A stretch of 64,000 bases of DNA from Manis javanica (lineage: Eukaryota > Chordata > Mammalia > Pholidota > Manidae), in assembly GCF_040802235.1 (NCBI RefSeq), contig NC_133169.1, forward strand, positions 42,539,034-42,603,033. Direction: 5' to 3'. A model generated the notes under the pieces. That model saw nothing but the letters and a program-made list of their open reading frames with translations, was not told the origin of the DNA and did no database searches. Shown here in pieces: positions 1 to 11,330 of this stretch (position 1 is the stretch's first letter; each line of letters opens with the position of its first letter). Both the position numbers and the translations under genes were made by a program.

Positions 1-3000
1 CTCTCCCTAGATCAACAGATTACCTTTCCCTTTCTCTATTTCCTCTCAAAGACCTTTCCCCCAACCAAAGCCTCCATGTTTAGGCATACGCCTGTCCTTT
101 GCCCAGGCTCTACATTTTGTACACCAAAGAAATCTCAAGAGTTCTTCCTCCTTGCTTGTGAGGAAGAACAAACTGTAACCACTTATAATTTAATATATTT
201 TCCTTTATCCTCATCACATTTTAATGGAACATCTAGCTTTAAGCAGTGTGACATCCTAGTATACCTTCTAACATAGCCTGGCTACAAAACGATCACCAAA
301 AATGGGTAATCTTTGTGTATGAATTGCCTTTTTTATATATAAAGCCAGTTAAAAATTGAGGTGTCAACCAAAAACAATGACGTTGGTTATATACTGGTTG
401 AGCTATAATCCTTCATTAAATTCCAATATAGTAGGGATAATAATCTATTAAGACATATTCTAATCATAATAATTAAAACATATTTTGTATATAAAATAAT
501 ACTTGTATTCTATTGTCCACAGCATGAGTGCATACATTTAGTATATCCAAAGAAGACATCAATTCATTAAGTTACAGGTTAGGAAAAGGGAGAATGGGTA
601 CAAAATATTGTTTTTGTTTGAATTTTATAATTTAGAAATTTTGTTTTAGTCCTTGTCTCTTTAAAGAGAGATTCAGTGTATTTAAAGGACACTTAATAAT
701 CAGTAGAGAACAACTGTTTGGTCCTCAGGAGACCCTTCTGAGTGGAGCCATTCTTGAGATGTTACTAAGAAGGAGACTCCGAAAACACCAACAAGAAGGT
801 TCTAGACTGAGCTCCTAGGTTAGAGAAAGAAGTTTAAAGAAACCACTCCTCAATAAGATGTTCATTCAGCCCACCAACTCTATATGCCAATCTCTGTTAG
901 AAATAAGAAACAGATAAAATAAAACAAGAAAACACCCTCTCTCCTTTCAAGCACTTAGCTTGTCAGAATTTAGAAAAGGTAAGTGAAGCAGCCAGGCTTA
1001 GTGGATGGATTTTTCCACTTCTACCTCGCAGCTGCATAGAGTTGAGAGTCCAGGTGTGCGGGCTCCATGCTCTCACTGAACTGTGGGGTAGATATTTCCC
1101 TTTTACAGATAAAATGGAAAGAGGTCAGGTGACTTGATGAACTAGACTTCCAGTCCACTCACCTGTGTGGACTACTTTTTAGCCTGATTCCCTGCATTAC
1201 TTTGTGGCAGTTCAAAGCCTCCAAGTAGCACTTCCAGGAGCAGCATCCCAAACACTATGCACTTCCTGGCATCTCCCTCCCCTCATAAATCAAACCTGTC
1301 CCGCTGGTCATCCCAAGGGAATGCTGCTCCTCACTCGCCGCTCTGCCAGCCTCCTCACGCTCCGGGTGATGACACAATGTGCTGCAGCAGGAAGGGCACG
1401 GGAGCTCCTTCTCCAGCTCAGCTCCTCCGTGGCAGCAGGGTCTTGTGACAATCACTTCTGCTCTCTCAGCCTCAGTTTCCCCATTTGTAAAATGACAAGG
1501 TTCAAATGATGAGCCTAAGAGTTCCCTCCAGCTTTCCTTTCATTCTGTGATTTTCATTTTCCATTTTATTCTCTTCAAAGGTGAGAACTTCACTTGCCGT
1601 TCTCAGCACTCAGGAGTCACATTTGGGGACTAAAGTTTGGTTATTTACTGACAAAATAACTAGGTTCTGTGGAAAGCCCGGGGCTCCCATCCCAGATGCA
1701 GGCTCCGAAACTCAGCTGGGTATCGTGCCAAAGCGAATTTCTATTCTTAGCATTTTTCTACAGCAACACGTTCTAGCCACACAAGGACTAGCAGAGGAAA
1801 AGGGTAGGTTCCAACTAGCTAGAAAAGAAGGGGGATGGCACCCAGCTGCTCTGTCCCCTTCACGCCGATTCAAGCATGAGACTTGTCTTCAGTTCAAAGT
1901 GTTGGGTTGAATGGTTTTACTTCCTTCATTGACTTCTAGGCCCATCTCTCATATCTTTAATATAAATTCTTTGATTTGGATAAATGCTCTGCAATTTATG
2001 AAGGACTTTCTCACACAGTATTTCATCTGATACTCACTAGTTCTCCCCTGGGTCTAAGATATTCTAGATCATTGTTTTGAACCAGACCTAAGAAAGCTAA
2101 GGCTAAGGGATACTTAACACACAAAAGGCATGATACCTAGGATCACTGTTTCACCCATTCACTAGGATATGAGGCAAATCATTTAAACTCTCTTGGCCTC
2201 AAATCTAAAACAAAGAGTGAGAAGTTTAACCCCAAACATCTTTTCCCCCCAAAGCCTCTCCTAGGTTTATCTCAAAATACAGTCCTCTCTCAAAAAACCC
2301 TATCTTAAATCTTCAAAATTAAGGTTAAAAGTTCCCTCTAAAGTAGTGATTCTCAAACTTAGCTTCTTGGTTTTTAACTACTTGGGAAACATTAAGTTAC
2401 TAATATACTAATATCTGTGTTTGACCCACCTGAGACTGTGACCTAAGTGCTTGGGGTGTAGACTGGGCTTCCGGAGTTTTCAAAGTGTCCCAGGTGACTG
2501 CAGTGTGTAGCCACTGCGGAAAGCACTGCTCTAGTACCCACCGTGGGAACTGTGGGATCTTCACAGGCAAACCTGAGCATCTGGAGTTTTTTCCTTCCTT
2601 TTCAAGCTTCCCCTAGTAGCACCCAAATGGGCTTTTCCAGCAGTCAGACTCACCTCCATGCCCTGTGCTCTCTCCTTATTCCCATACCAGCCAATGCACT
2701 CACTACCTTCTCTCCCTATATTGCAAAGACACACAAGGTGAACACTGAAATGCTATTAATAAACAGATAAATAAAGATTATCAAATTGTTTAGTACATTT
2801 GTACTGAGAAAAAACTGGCATCTTCATCCTTTGATAGAGGCTAAAGACCAGCAAAGTAAGAAGGGAGGTGTTCCAACGGCGAAGGTGTCTTTGCTATGAC
2901 ATGTTTACACATAAAAATTATTTACACATAAGAGTTACTTACACATAAAAAAGCTCAAAGGGTTTTAGAGGCACTCCTTTCCTGACTTCATCTGTGGGCA

Positions 3001-3600
3001 CCATCAGTTTCAAATGTTGTCACTGCAAGTAGTGATATTGCAATTCATCTTTTATTAATTACTTTCAAATAAATGCCCGCATTTCACCAAGGAAACAGCA
3101 TAATGGCAAGAAGTTGGGACATAATTATAGTTGCTATAATGTTCTACAATAAGGCCTTGATCTTATCAACCTTAGGGCTCAGCCTGATTGATCAGTACAC
3201 TGAGAACCAGTGAGCAATCTTCTTGCCTGTCACTGACCCGGCCCAGCTTATGGGAGAAGCAGGAAGAATCACAGGCTCCAGTGTGAGTAATAAGGACATG
3301 GAAGAATTCCAGAACACAAGTCCTATATCTTAGGACCAGAGAATAAACCTCAAAACCACTATTTTAAACTTTTTTTATTTTTGCACCCAATAAAAAACAA
3401 TTTTTATTATCTAAACATTTGCTAGGAATTTTTGTATAAAAATAAAAATCAGAAAAGATCCCTGACTTCAAGAAGCCCAGAGGCTGATATAGAAAATACA
3501 GAAGTCCCTGAAATCCCACCTCACGTCTTCTGTTCAGATCCAGGCCATGATTTCTGATTCTGATTCTGGCTTCTCTAATGCATCTCCTGCCCCAGAAGTC
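1..3600. other. Intergenic sequence, no gene recognised
   Basis: Both strands show only short chance frames. The stretch is AT-rich with a slightly GC-richer patch near 1,020-1,900. I recognise no exon, RNA gene or well-preserved transposon. Diverged ancient repeats may be present but could not be identified by eye. Confidence 0.5.
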
Positions 3601-3614
3601 TGGCCCACTGCTAC

Positions 3615-4140
3615 GTAAGGAGGGACAACCTGACCTAGGGGAGTGAGTTTACCCTGCTGGGGCTCTCCAGGGATGGGCAAGCCAGGCTGGATTCTGTCCA
3701 ATTTGGGGCCACCTATCTGCTGACCCTGCTGGGCAACGGGTTTATCAGGCTCCTGATTGGGCTGGACCTGCTTATATACTTCTTCCTCTGCAACCTCTCA
3801 GTGGTGAACATCTGCTCCATCTCCAGTAGGGTTCCCCAGATGCAGGATGCACTTCTTCCTGGAGAAGAAGACCATCTCCTTTGCCCAATGCAGGGCTCAG
3901 CTTTTCTCGCTCATGATAAAGGAGGGACTGAACTCCTGATGGTGGTAGCAGTAGCCTATGACTCTGTGTGATGGTCTATGACCCTCTGTGCTACATGGCA
4001 ACAGTCCTTGGCTTGTGGCCCTCATTCTGAAGTGGGACAGTGGTCACCATGCATCTGCCCACTTGTAAACACCACGTGGCCTGTGTGGATGTCACATATG
4101 CTAGGTTGTTAATGGTGGCTCCAGGATAGTGACTGTTGAT
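3615..4140 (+). pseudogene. Olfactory receptor pseudogene, truncated and frameshifted
   Basis: Reading the plus strand across frames gives the order of a class A olfactory receptor. An N-terminal EFTLLGLS-like segment lies near 3,645, followed by a TM1-like stretch with LLTLLGN near 3,720, then YFFLCNLSVVNICS (end of the first loop and TM2) near 3,780. A FAQC-like TM3 start follows near 3,890, and then a decayed form of the MAYDRYVAIC box and the following PLRY-like segment near 3,950-3,990. Several frame changes and stops are needed to follow it. Similarity fades in the TM4-TM5 region near 4,140, so TM5 to TM7 are missing. An OR gene is a single coding exon of about 310 codons, and this is about half of one. 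Orthology cannot be assigned. Confidence 0.72.
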
Positions 4141-4494
4141 GCACTTAGCTTAATGTTGGGTAGGAACTCAGTTGTATTAACAGAGAATACAGAAGAACTC
4201 AGAAGTGGAAAAAGGAGGCTTTCCTTTAGAGGAAGTACACTGAAGCTTAGACTAAAGGATAAAGTGTTTGTGCAACTCTGCACATGTGTATGTATGTGTG
4301 TGTCTGAAAAATGTACTCTATTTCTGAAGGCATGGTTAATCACTTAGTTTCTGAAATCTTTGTTGCTCTATCCTTTTCTCAACAAGACTCAAACACAGTT
4401 GTCACCAATCAGAAATGTTAAATATTTATTGATTAGTGAACATCAGCTTAATTCTCACTACCCGTACTGTTGGCCACATTGTCAACTTTGCATT

Positions 4495-4745
4495 GCTTCT
4501 CCCGCGGCCCCGGCGGCGGCGGCGGCGGCGGCGGGCTTGTCCGTCGGCCTGCGGCGGCAGGGGGCGGGCGGCTCAGCGCCGCGGGGCGGGCAACGCGGTT
4601 CTCGCCCCCGCCCCCCGAGCAGGGGCGGCGGCACCGCCCGGGACGTCGTCGTGGAGCCCGCTGGCCGCGGCGGCGGTGGTGCGCACGGCCCCGCGGGGGC
4701 TTCCGGGCCCGTCGCTCTCCGTCCTTCCCTTTTTGGCCCTTTGCC
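4495..4745. promoter_or_regulatory. Isolated GC-rich, CpG-dense island with short (CGG)n
   Basis: About 250 bases of very high GC and dense CpG stand out in AT-rich surroundings. The island starts with roughly eight CGG triplets (4,511-4,534). Long frames cross it on both strands, as expected in GC-rich DNA where stop codons are rare. No matching gene body was recognised on either side. It may be an orphan CpG island, the GC-rich 5' part of an unrecognised retrocopy, or a promoter of a noncoding transcript. Confidence 0.55.
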
Positions 4746-5289
4746 CTTTGCAGTGGGTCCTCTCCTCCTCACTGGAGATAGATGACGACTTCTGCGGTCT
4801 TCAGATCATTTCTCAGTTTAGTTGTGTTTTCCGCAGTTTCCTCCTTGGAGTGTGCATGCAGGGGTGTTTCTGCCTTACTTTTCAACTCTACCATCTTTCC
4901 GCACACCCTCTACAGTCATAAGCTTTAGCTCCGTAAATCCCAGGATGCCAAAAAGATTTATGAACAAATCCCCATGGGAGAATCTCAGATGAATTTAAGG
5001 TTACCAAGATAATTCATGTTGGAAAATAACAGACATCTATCATACGTAGTTTTATAGGAAAATTGGTAAAACTACCAACAGGTTCATTGGTTTATTGTTA
5101 AAAAATTTATTATAGACCCTGTTCCTAAATTTCTAGTTTTTTAACTCTAGTTACATATTTCCCCTCCATCTTTCTTTTCTTTGATTTTGCTTATTCCCCT
5201 TTCTTAATCTCCATTGCTCCATCATCTTTCCTTCTTTCTATTCCTTACTACCTCACTTCATCTGTTATTATTTTCATAAAGAGTAAACT

Positions 5290-5612
5290 TTAAAAGATAA
5301 AATACTTTCAACAGAAGAAATCTATAAATGGTTTTGGGTAGTTTGGACATTCTAACAATATGAATTCTTTCAGTCTTTGAACATTGGGTATTTTTACATT
5401 TATTGATGTCTTTTTGCATGTCATTCATTGAAATCTTATAATTTACAGTGTACTGGTCTTACACCTCCTTGGTTAAATGTATTCTAAATATATTCTTGAC
5501 GCTACTATGAATGGAACCATTTCTCTTATACATAGTTCATTATCAGTGTATAAAAATGCAATTAATTTATGTATGAAGGTTTATTTCATGTGAGTTTACT
5601 TATTTCATTTAC
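5290..5612 (-). mobile_element. Old L1 ORF2 fragment, antisense
   Basis: The plus strand reads as the reverse complement of mammalian L1 ORF2, in the segment before the RNase-H-like/C-terminal part. It is diverged and closed by stops. The IKBIP retrocopy begins directly after it. Confidence 0.55.
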
Positions 5613-5619
5613 TGATAAA
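5613..5619 (+). repeat. Left candidate target-site duplication of the IKBIP retrocopy
   Basis: TGATAAA here is repeated at 7,017-7,023. The A-run of the minus-strand copy abuts this side. The match is short, so it supports the insertion boundaries but does not prove them. Confidence 0.55.
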
Positions 5620-7016
5620 TTTTTTTTCACATACTTATTTTGGAAAACGAGGTGCACAATGCTTTAATATAGAACTCAAAATACAATCAAGTACAAAATG
5701 GTATTAACTCCAAAATTCGGTTATTTCTGACTTGTCAGGCTTTTTATGACAGTGGTCTTATTTTTTAAAAATTTCAGTCTAATCTAAACATAAAACTAAT
5801 CCATATCTGAAATGTGTGCTGTTTCATCTTTTATATCTTTAATTTCAGCATGGACTATTGCTAAGTTAGGTATTTTTTCATTTAAGAAAGCAATTTCGTT
5901 CTCTCTTTGTAGGAAGTCAGTAACCAATCTCCCAATGTGTAGTATTAAATCATTTACCAATGGTTCCAAACGGGAAAAGTCCTTCTTTAGATTATACACC
6001 TTTGGTTTCAGATCATTTGCAAAGTCACTGTCTTCAGAACTTTAGCTCTGTCACTTTCTAAGGTTAAAAACCTATCTGTGTGTTTGTTGAAATCATTCTT
6101 TAGCTCTGAAAGTATGTTCTTAACAGAGTTAATTCTTCGTGAATTTTCAGATGCTGTTTTTCGGAGCATTGCTGTTCGGTCAGTGCTACTTGAAAGAAGA
6201 TCACCTATGTTTTTCAGTGTATTTTTTCTACTTTTTCTATTTTATTTTCTAGTTCTTGCACAGAGTCTGTCAATGATGTTACATCCGTTACTAAACCTGA
6301 AATACGTCGTATGTCTGTCTTTATAGTTGTAATCTTGAGACAATATCTTTTGCCATGGAAGTTATATTCTGGTCTACTTCTGCAACTTTTTGAGAAAGAT
6401 CTGTCAAGCTGTTGTTCCGTGTATCCTGTTTTTCAGTTATCCTGTTAGACCAAGTTTTCGCCTCATATATTTTCTCCTGTAGACGCTTTAGGCGAGTAAT
6501 TATTTGAAAAGACTTCAATTTTTCCTTGCAGGCTTCAGACTTCTGACACTTTTCTGAAATTAAACCGACTGAACTTTGAAGCCTATGGAACTCCTTGGTT
6601 TCTATTTTTAGTAACTGGTATTGGTTTTCTATCCTTGCAAACTTCCCCGACTGCTGAAATACAAACCAGGCCAGGCCCAGGCACATCCCCAGCGACAGCA
6701 GGCTCACGCAGGTCCGGGGGTCCGCCCAGCCCCCGCCTCCACCGCCCCGGGCCTCGGGGCTCTTTCCGAGGTTGCCTCGCTTCCCGGGCTCCGCGGAGGC
6801 TCCCTTGGGCCTGGACTTCTTCCGGCTCTTCACTTCGGACATGTCTGGTCCTGAGGACACACCCAGGGACGCGTCCTCACCCTGCGGGAGCGGGACGTGG
6901 CCTCCGGCGCCTCGGCGGTGGCCGCGCCCCTCCCGGACTTGGCACCGCCCAGAAGCCAGCCCCTCCCTCACCGGGCACCGTCGCGGCTGCGCAGCGTCCC
7001 GCAGCCCCTCGGCTTG
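5620..7016 (-). pseudogene. IKBIP: Processed retrocopy of IKBIP (IKBKB-interacting protein)
   Basis: The minus strand carries an intronless, mRNA-like copy. A GC-rich 5'UTR-like segment precedes an ATG at 6,842 that opens with MSEVKSRKKS, as in IKBIP. Then come a glycine-rich stretch, a single membrane segment (SLLSLGMCLGLAWFVFQ) and a long coiled-coil region. This frame is open to a stop at 6,321. The C-terminal 67 codons (MYNLKKDFSRLEPLVNDL to ISDMD) reappear open at 5,999-5,796, so the middle is broken by at least one frame change. An ATTAAA-type signal lies near 5,665, with an A-run (T's at 5,620-5,627). TGATAAA occurs on both sides (5,613-5,619 and 7,017-7,023), fitting L1-mediated insertion. 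IKBIP is an ER-membrane coiled-coil protein linked to IKK. This copy lacks a full frame, but a transcript could encode an N-terminal fragment of about 170 residues. Confidence 0.88.
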
Positions 7017-7023
7017 TGATAAA
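7017..7023 (+). repeat. Right candidate target-site duplication of the IKBIP retrocopy
   Basis: TGATAAA here matches 5,613-5,619 and lies exactly where the GC-rich 5' end of the retrocopy gives way to AT-rich flank. Confidence 0.55.
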
Positions 7024-7099
7024 AATTTTGTCAAAAAGTTTTTTTCTGGTTCTTATTTATGTCATTTTTGTTTCTGCGGTAAATACAAAAAGATGCATG

Positions 7100-7395
7100 A
7101 ATCTCAGTGCATTGCTCAGTGAACGTTTCTATGTGAGGACATTCATGTGACCATCACCAAGATCAAGGTATGAAATAATCTCACTGAATTGTTTCCTCCT
7201 TCACCTTTAACACCCATTCCCTCACTCAGCTACCCAATGGCGAACACCTATGTATTCTCTATGTCTCTGAGTCTCTTTCTGTTGTGTTTGTTCATTTGTT
7301 TCTTTTTGAGATTCTACATATAGGTGAAATCTTGTGGTGTTTGTCTTTCTCTGTGTGACTTACTTCACTTAGCATAATATAATCTGGGTCCATCC
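7100..7395 (-). mobile_element. Old L1 3'-end fragment, antisense
   Basis: The reverse complement shows the L1 ORF2 terminal segment that ends in the YSTLARTHS-like region and its flanking 3'UTR. It meets a plus-strand L1 fragment near 7,400. Both halves cover the same L1 segment, so this is two fragments back to back and not a single twin-primed inversion. Confidence 0.55.
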
Positions 7396-7399
7396 ATGT

Positions 7400-8150
7400 G
7401 TCACAGAAGGCCAACTGCACAGGGAGATATGACCACACCAGTCAGAGCGGCTAACACCACCAACACACAACATAACATGCTGGAGAGGATGTTGAGGAAA
7501 TGCAATCCTTGTACCCTGCAGGTGAGAATGCACATGGGTGAAAACAGTGGAAAGTTTCTCAGAAAACTCAAACTACAAATATGATGTGATCCAGCAATTC
7601 CACCTCTGAGAATAGACCATGAGGAGGTAACCACTAATTTCAAAAGTGATATGCACTCCTATGTTCATTGCAGTGTTACTTACAATAGCAAAAATACAAA
7701 GCAACCTAAACCTAAATGTCCATCAATAGATGAATGGAGAAAGATGTGGAACATATATACAGTAGAAAATTACTCATCCATAAAAGAGAATGAAATCTAG
7801 CCATTTGCAACAACATGGAGGGACCTAGAAGGTATTACTCTAACTTTAAAAGGACAGAAACATAAATTATTATTTGATTTCACTTATATGTGGACTGTTA
7901 AAACAAATGAATAAATAAGACAGGAATAGTCTCACATAAAGGATGGAATGTGGTTGCCATGAGGGGGGATGGATTAAATCTTGAAAGGGGGAAAATGAAA
8001 GAGAATGGTTGAAATCTTGATTTGGCTGAAGGTTACATGAGTGTATACATGGGTCAAAACATTAGTCAATATAAAAATAATTCTAAAACAAAAAGTTTTA
8101 CTTTTATAATATAATGGAAATAATGTAATTAAGAAAGTTAAAAAATAAAA
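7400..8150 (+). mobile_element. Old L1 3'-end fragment
   Basis: The plus strand follows the end of L1 ORF2. It has a degenerate GVRKLEPLYTAGGNV-type region, the SIDEWIKKMWYIYT-like block near 7,720-7,790 and the following YYSAI-like block. It then runs into an AT-rich 3'UTR with several stops and an A-rich end near 8,150. Confidence 0.6.
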
Positions 8151-8491
8151 ATAAAACTGCCAATTGAAACAAAACAATATTATAATCACATCTTTCTAGG
8201 ATATAAATATATCTGTTCTGCATTCTGTATCATTTATTAGCCTGCATATCACACAGACAATGCAGCCTAGGATGTCCTCGGCCACCTCATTCAAGGATAA
8301 CCCTACAGAAAAGCACACTGAAAATTACGTAGTCATAACACCTGCAAGATGGTAGAATTGGGGCCTCCTGCCTACATTCTCGTACAGATGCACTAAATAT
8401 ACAGTGCAACAAAGATCCATTATTTCTGAGATAAACCCAGACTCTAGTTAGGGGACCCTCACACTTACAGAAAATGAGAAAATACCACTAT

Positions 8492-8506
8492 AAAAATGGG
8501 TGGGGA
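8492..8506 (+). repeat. 15-bp target-site duplication, left copy
   Basis: AAAAATGGGTGGGGA is repeated exactly at 9,311-9,325, bounding the L1 insertion between them. Confidence 0.85.
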
Positions 8507-9310
8507 CTGTCCAAAAGACAAACAACAACAGATGTTGGCGAGGTTGTGGAGAAAGGGGATCCCTCCTACACTGTTGGTGGGAATGTAAATTAGTTCAACT
8601 GTTGTGGAAAGCAGTATGGGGGTTTCTCAAAATGCTTAAAATAGACCATTTGACCCAGGAATTCCACTTCCAAGAATTTACCCTAAGAATGCAGCACTCC
8701 AGTTTGAAAAAGACAGATGCACCCCTATGTTTATCGCAGCACTATTTACAATAGCCAAGAATTGGAAGCAACCTAAATGTCCATCAGTAGATGAATGGAT
8801 AAAGAAGATGTGGTACATATACACAATGGAATATTACTCAGCCATAAGAAGAGGGCAAATCCTACCGTTTGCAAAAACATGGATGGAGCTAAAGAGTATT
8901 ATGCTAAGTGAAATAAGCCAGGCAGAGAAAGACAAGTGCCAAATGATTTCACTCATGTGGAGTATAAGAGCAAAGAAAAACTGAATGAACAAAACAGCAG
9001 CAGAATCACAGAACCCACAAATGAACTAACAGTTACCAAAGGGAAAGGGACTGGCGAGGATAGGTGGGAATGGAGGGATAAGGGTGGGAAAAAGAAAGGA
9101 GGCATTACAATTAGCATGTATAATGTGGAGGGGGTATGGGGCGGGCTCTACAACACAGAGAAGACAAGTAGTGATTTTACAGCATCTTACTACGCTGATG
9201 GGAAGTGACTGTGAAGGGGTATGTGGGGGGAATTGGTGAAGGAGGAGCCTAGTAAACATAATGTTCTTCATGTAATTGTAGATTAATGATACCAAAATAA
9301 AAAATATTAA
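8507..9310 (+). mobile_element. 5'-truncated L1 insertion with perfect TSD
   Basis: About 800 bases of L1 3' end in sense orientation. The last part of ORF2 is split over two frames (8,500-8,754 and 8,727-8,984) and includes PKCPSVDEWIKKMWYIYT and MEYYSAIRRGQILPFAKTW. A 3'UTR with the CTCTACAACACAGAGAAGAC block follows near 9,147, and the element ends in an A-rich tail. An exact 15-bp direct repeat flanks it. Comparison with the element at 42.7-46.7 kb shows this is the ordinary L1 3' end of this genome, without the ERV tail seen there. Confidence 0.9.
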
Positions 9311-9325
9311 AAAAATGGGTGGGGA
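9311..9325 (+). repeat. 15-bp target-site duplication, right copy
   Basis: Exact repeat of 8,492-8,506, directly after the A-rich tail of the L1. Confidence 0.85.
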
Positions 9326-10340
9326 AATCTGAGGCATAATAATGTCAAACAGCGAGCACATTATAGTCAGAAGGAACTGTCATCATCTTCTAGGTCTGCC
9401 TGAGGACAGCACACTTAGTATCCCTACTTATGCAGTTACAGATGAAAGGAATGGCTTCCAAACCCTACAGCTTTAAAAGCCAATTATCTTTGTACTCATG
9501 AACCCCCAAGACCACACTAAAAAGGGATGTCTTTAAATACTCATGGAAACACATCCTGCGGCTACCATCCTGGCCTCAGTGCAGAGGGAGCAGGCAAAAA
9601 TGCTCAGCTCCCAGTTTCTCCCTAGGACAAGTTAGATGGCCTATTATCGCAGTTACTTCCTGAGGGTCAGTTTCTAATTATCTTGCATTCTGAAGCTGAC
9701 TGCAATCCTCCTTGGAGCCATAAAGGGTTGTGATATCTTCTCAGGCCTCCTCACCCAGGACTATTCCAACAGCAAAACCAAGTCCAAGCTTCTCCCTTAA
9801 AGGAGCTTGTCTGAATATCAAGAAGCCCTACCTTTATAGCTGCCATCTTACCATCCAGCTCAGAGAGCCAATGGGCTTGGCATTCTTGAGTGTCCCAGGA
9901 CTACTTTCTACAAAGAGGACCTTGTTAGCAGAAGTGCAGGTGGCCTTAGATGTCCTCACAGGCACTGTTCAGAAGGATAGGAGGTAAAAAGCCCAGCCCC
10001 CAGCTTCTCCCTCAAAGGGTTTTGACTGCCTGCTTTCCCAGGTGTCCCTGAGGGAGACAGTTCTACAGCCCATATGGAGGAGGTTACTGGACTCCTCTAG
10101 GAACCTGGGAGGCCTGTGAAAATTTCTCCAAACTTCCTCCTGCTGGCATGCTCTCTGGGTAAAAACAAAAGTTTCCAAGGAAAGGAGCTTGTCCACACAG
10201 CTGGTGCCCCAATTTTATGGCTGTCACTTGAGGAAATGGGTTCCAAATCACCAATTCCTGAGGCTGAATGTGGGTCCTGAAATTACAAGTGCCATGGGAC
10301 CACATCAAAATAAGAGGCAGTTTAAAAGAGAAGTATGACA
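9326..10340. repeat. Unclassified ancient repeat with internal repetition
   Basis: Related phrases recur at intervals of roughly 150-400 bases. The pattern CTTCTCCCT...AAAGG occurs near 9,790 and 10,005, and GGAGCTTGTC near 9,801 and 10,186. The same unit appears to begin before the L1 insertion (8,340-8,490). The style resembles the 5' region of an old L1, but I cannot confirm the family. Frames inside are short and unconvincing. Confidence 0.4.
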
Positions 10341-10344
10341 TATG

Positions 10345-10520
10345 ATGTAGGTGGGCAGGACACGGGGAAGGAAGTATAACACAGAAAAGACAAACTGATT
10401 CTATAGCATCTTACTACACTGATGGACAGTGACTATAATGGGGTATGTGGTAGGGACTTGATGGTAGGGGGAGTCTGTTAACCACAATGTTGTTCATGTA
10501 ATTGTACATTAATGATAGCA
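10345..10520 (+). mobile_element. L1 3'UTR fragment
   Basis: The sequence carries the same 3'UTR blocks as 9,140-9,300 (ACAGAAAAGACAAACTGATT, CATCTTACTACACTGATGG, AATGATAGCAAAAAAAG). It is a very short 5'-truncated L1 end with no ORF2 sequence. Confidence 0.65.
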
Positions 10521-11330
10521 AAAAAAGCAAAGTGCAAACAACTTCGACAGCTATCCCCCATCTCAGCAGAGAAATATCTGCAAAAACATAAGGCCAACAG
10601 TTTCTCCCTGGATGAGGATTAACTGATGCATGATTGTAAGTTTCTAACTAAACTGCACCTGGGAGTGATGGGGCATATAATTATTTCTCCAGGAACTTGG
10701 TCCACTGTGTGGGAGCTTCCTTCCAACTCACCCAGCAATTGTCTCCATATTGTCCTTGAAATGAACTTGTCCAACACCTACCAAACAGCATTAATGGCCA
10801 CAAGCCAAAGACTGGATCCTGTATCCTGTATCCCTATCTTAGCCAGCTGACGGTGCTCAGCATTCATGAGACTCCACGACCACAGAGAACAAGGAGGTGG
10901 TTTTATACGGATGCACAAGCGCTCCTAGGGGCTATTCCCATAGATCGCTACAGAATGAGTAGCCAAAATCACCTAGCTCATAGGATCTCACATTGGGAGC
11001 AAGAGTGGTCCCCTAACACCTTGAATTTCCCAGTGGCTGTCCACCATCAGCTTCTAATCAGCCTGCATCAGGGAGCCCATGGAGCAGGCCACTATCACAC
11101 CTTCTGGAACCTGAATGGATGTATAGGTATTTATGCTGCTTCTGAGCACCACAAACTTTGGCACACCCTAATCTCCTGGGAACTGCTTAAAAAAGAAGAC
11201 AATGGTTTGGACATATGCAAAATTTCATAGGTACCTATAATCTTGGGCCAGGCTAAATGGTGAAGTTTATCCTAAAGAATGCTAGCATTCAAGGCAGGGA
11301 GAGTTGACTCTTTTTAATGCATAAAAAGCA
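10521..11330. other. Unassigned sequence between L1 fragments
   Basis: A 125-codon open frame (10,853-11,230, plus strand) is the longest here. Its translation shows no recognisable domain. A weak resemblance to a retroelement RNase H/integrase linker (YTDAQALLG near the start, a run of histidines further on) could be chance. No promoter or splice evidence was found. Confidence 0.35.

Noticed and set aside
4360-4785. 141-codon frame through the CpG island
   Set aside because: Low-complexity Ala/Gly/Arg translation with competing frames on both strands. It reflects GC content, and no family resemblance was seen.
7100-8150. Twin-primed L1 inversion
   Set aside because: The two opposite-strand pieces cover the same part of L1, whereas twin priming gives adjoining, non-overlapping parts.
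10853-11230. 125-codon frame with a faint retroelement look
   Set aside because: The resemblance is limited to a few residues, with no motif set, start context or neighbouring gene to support it.
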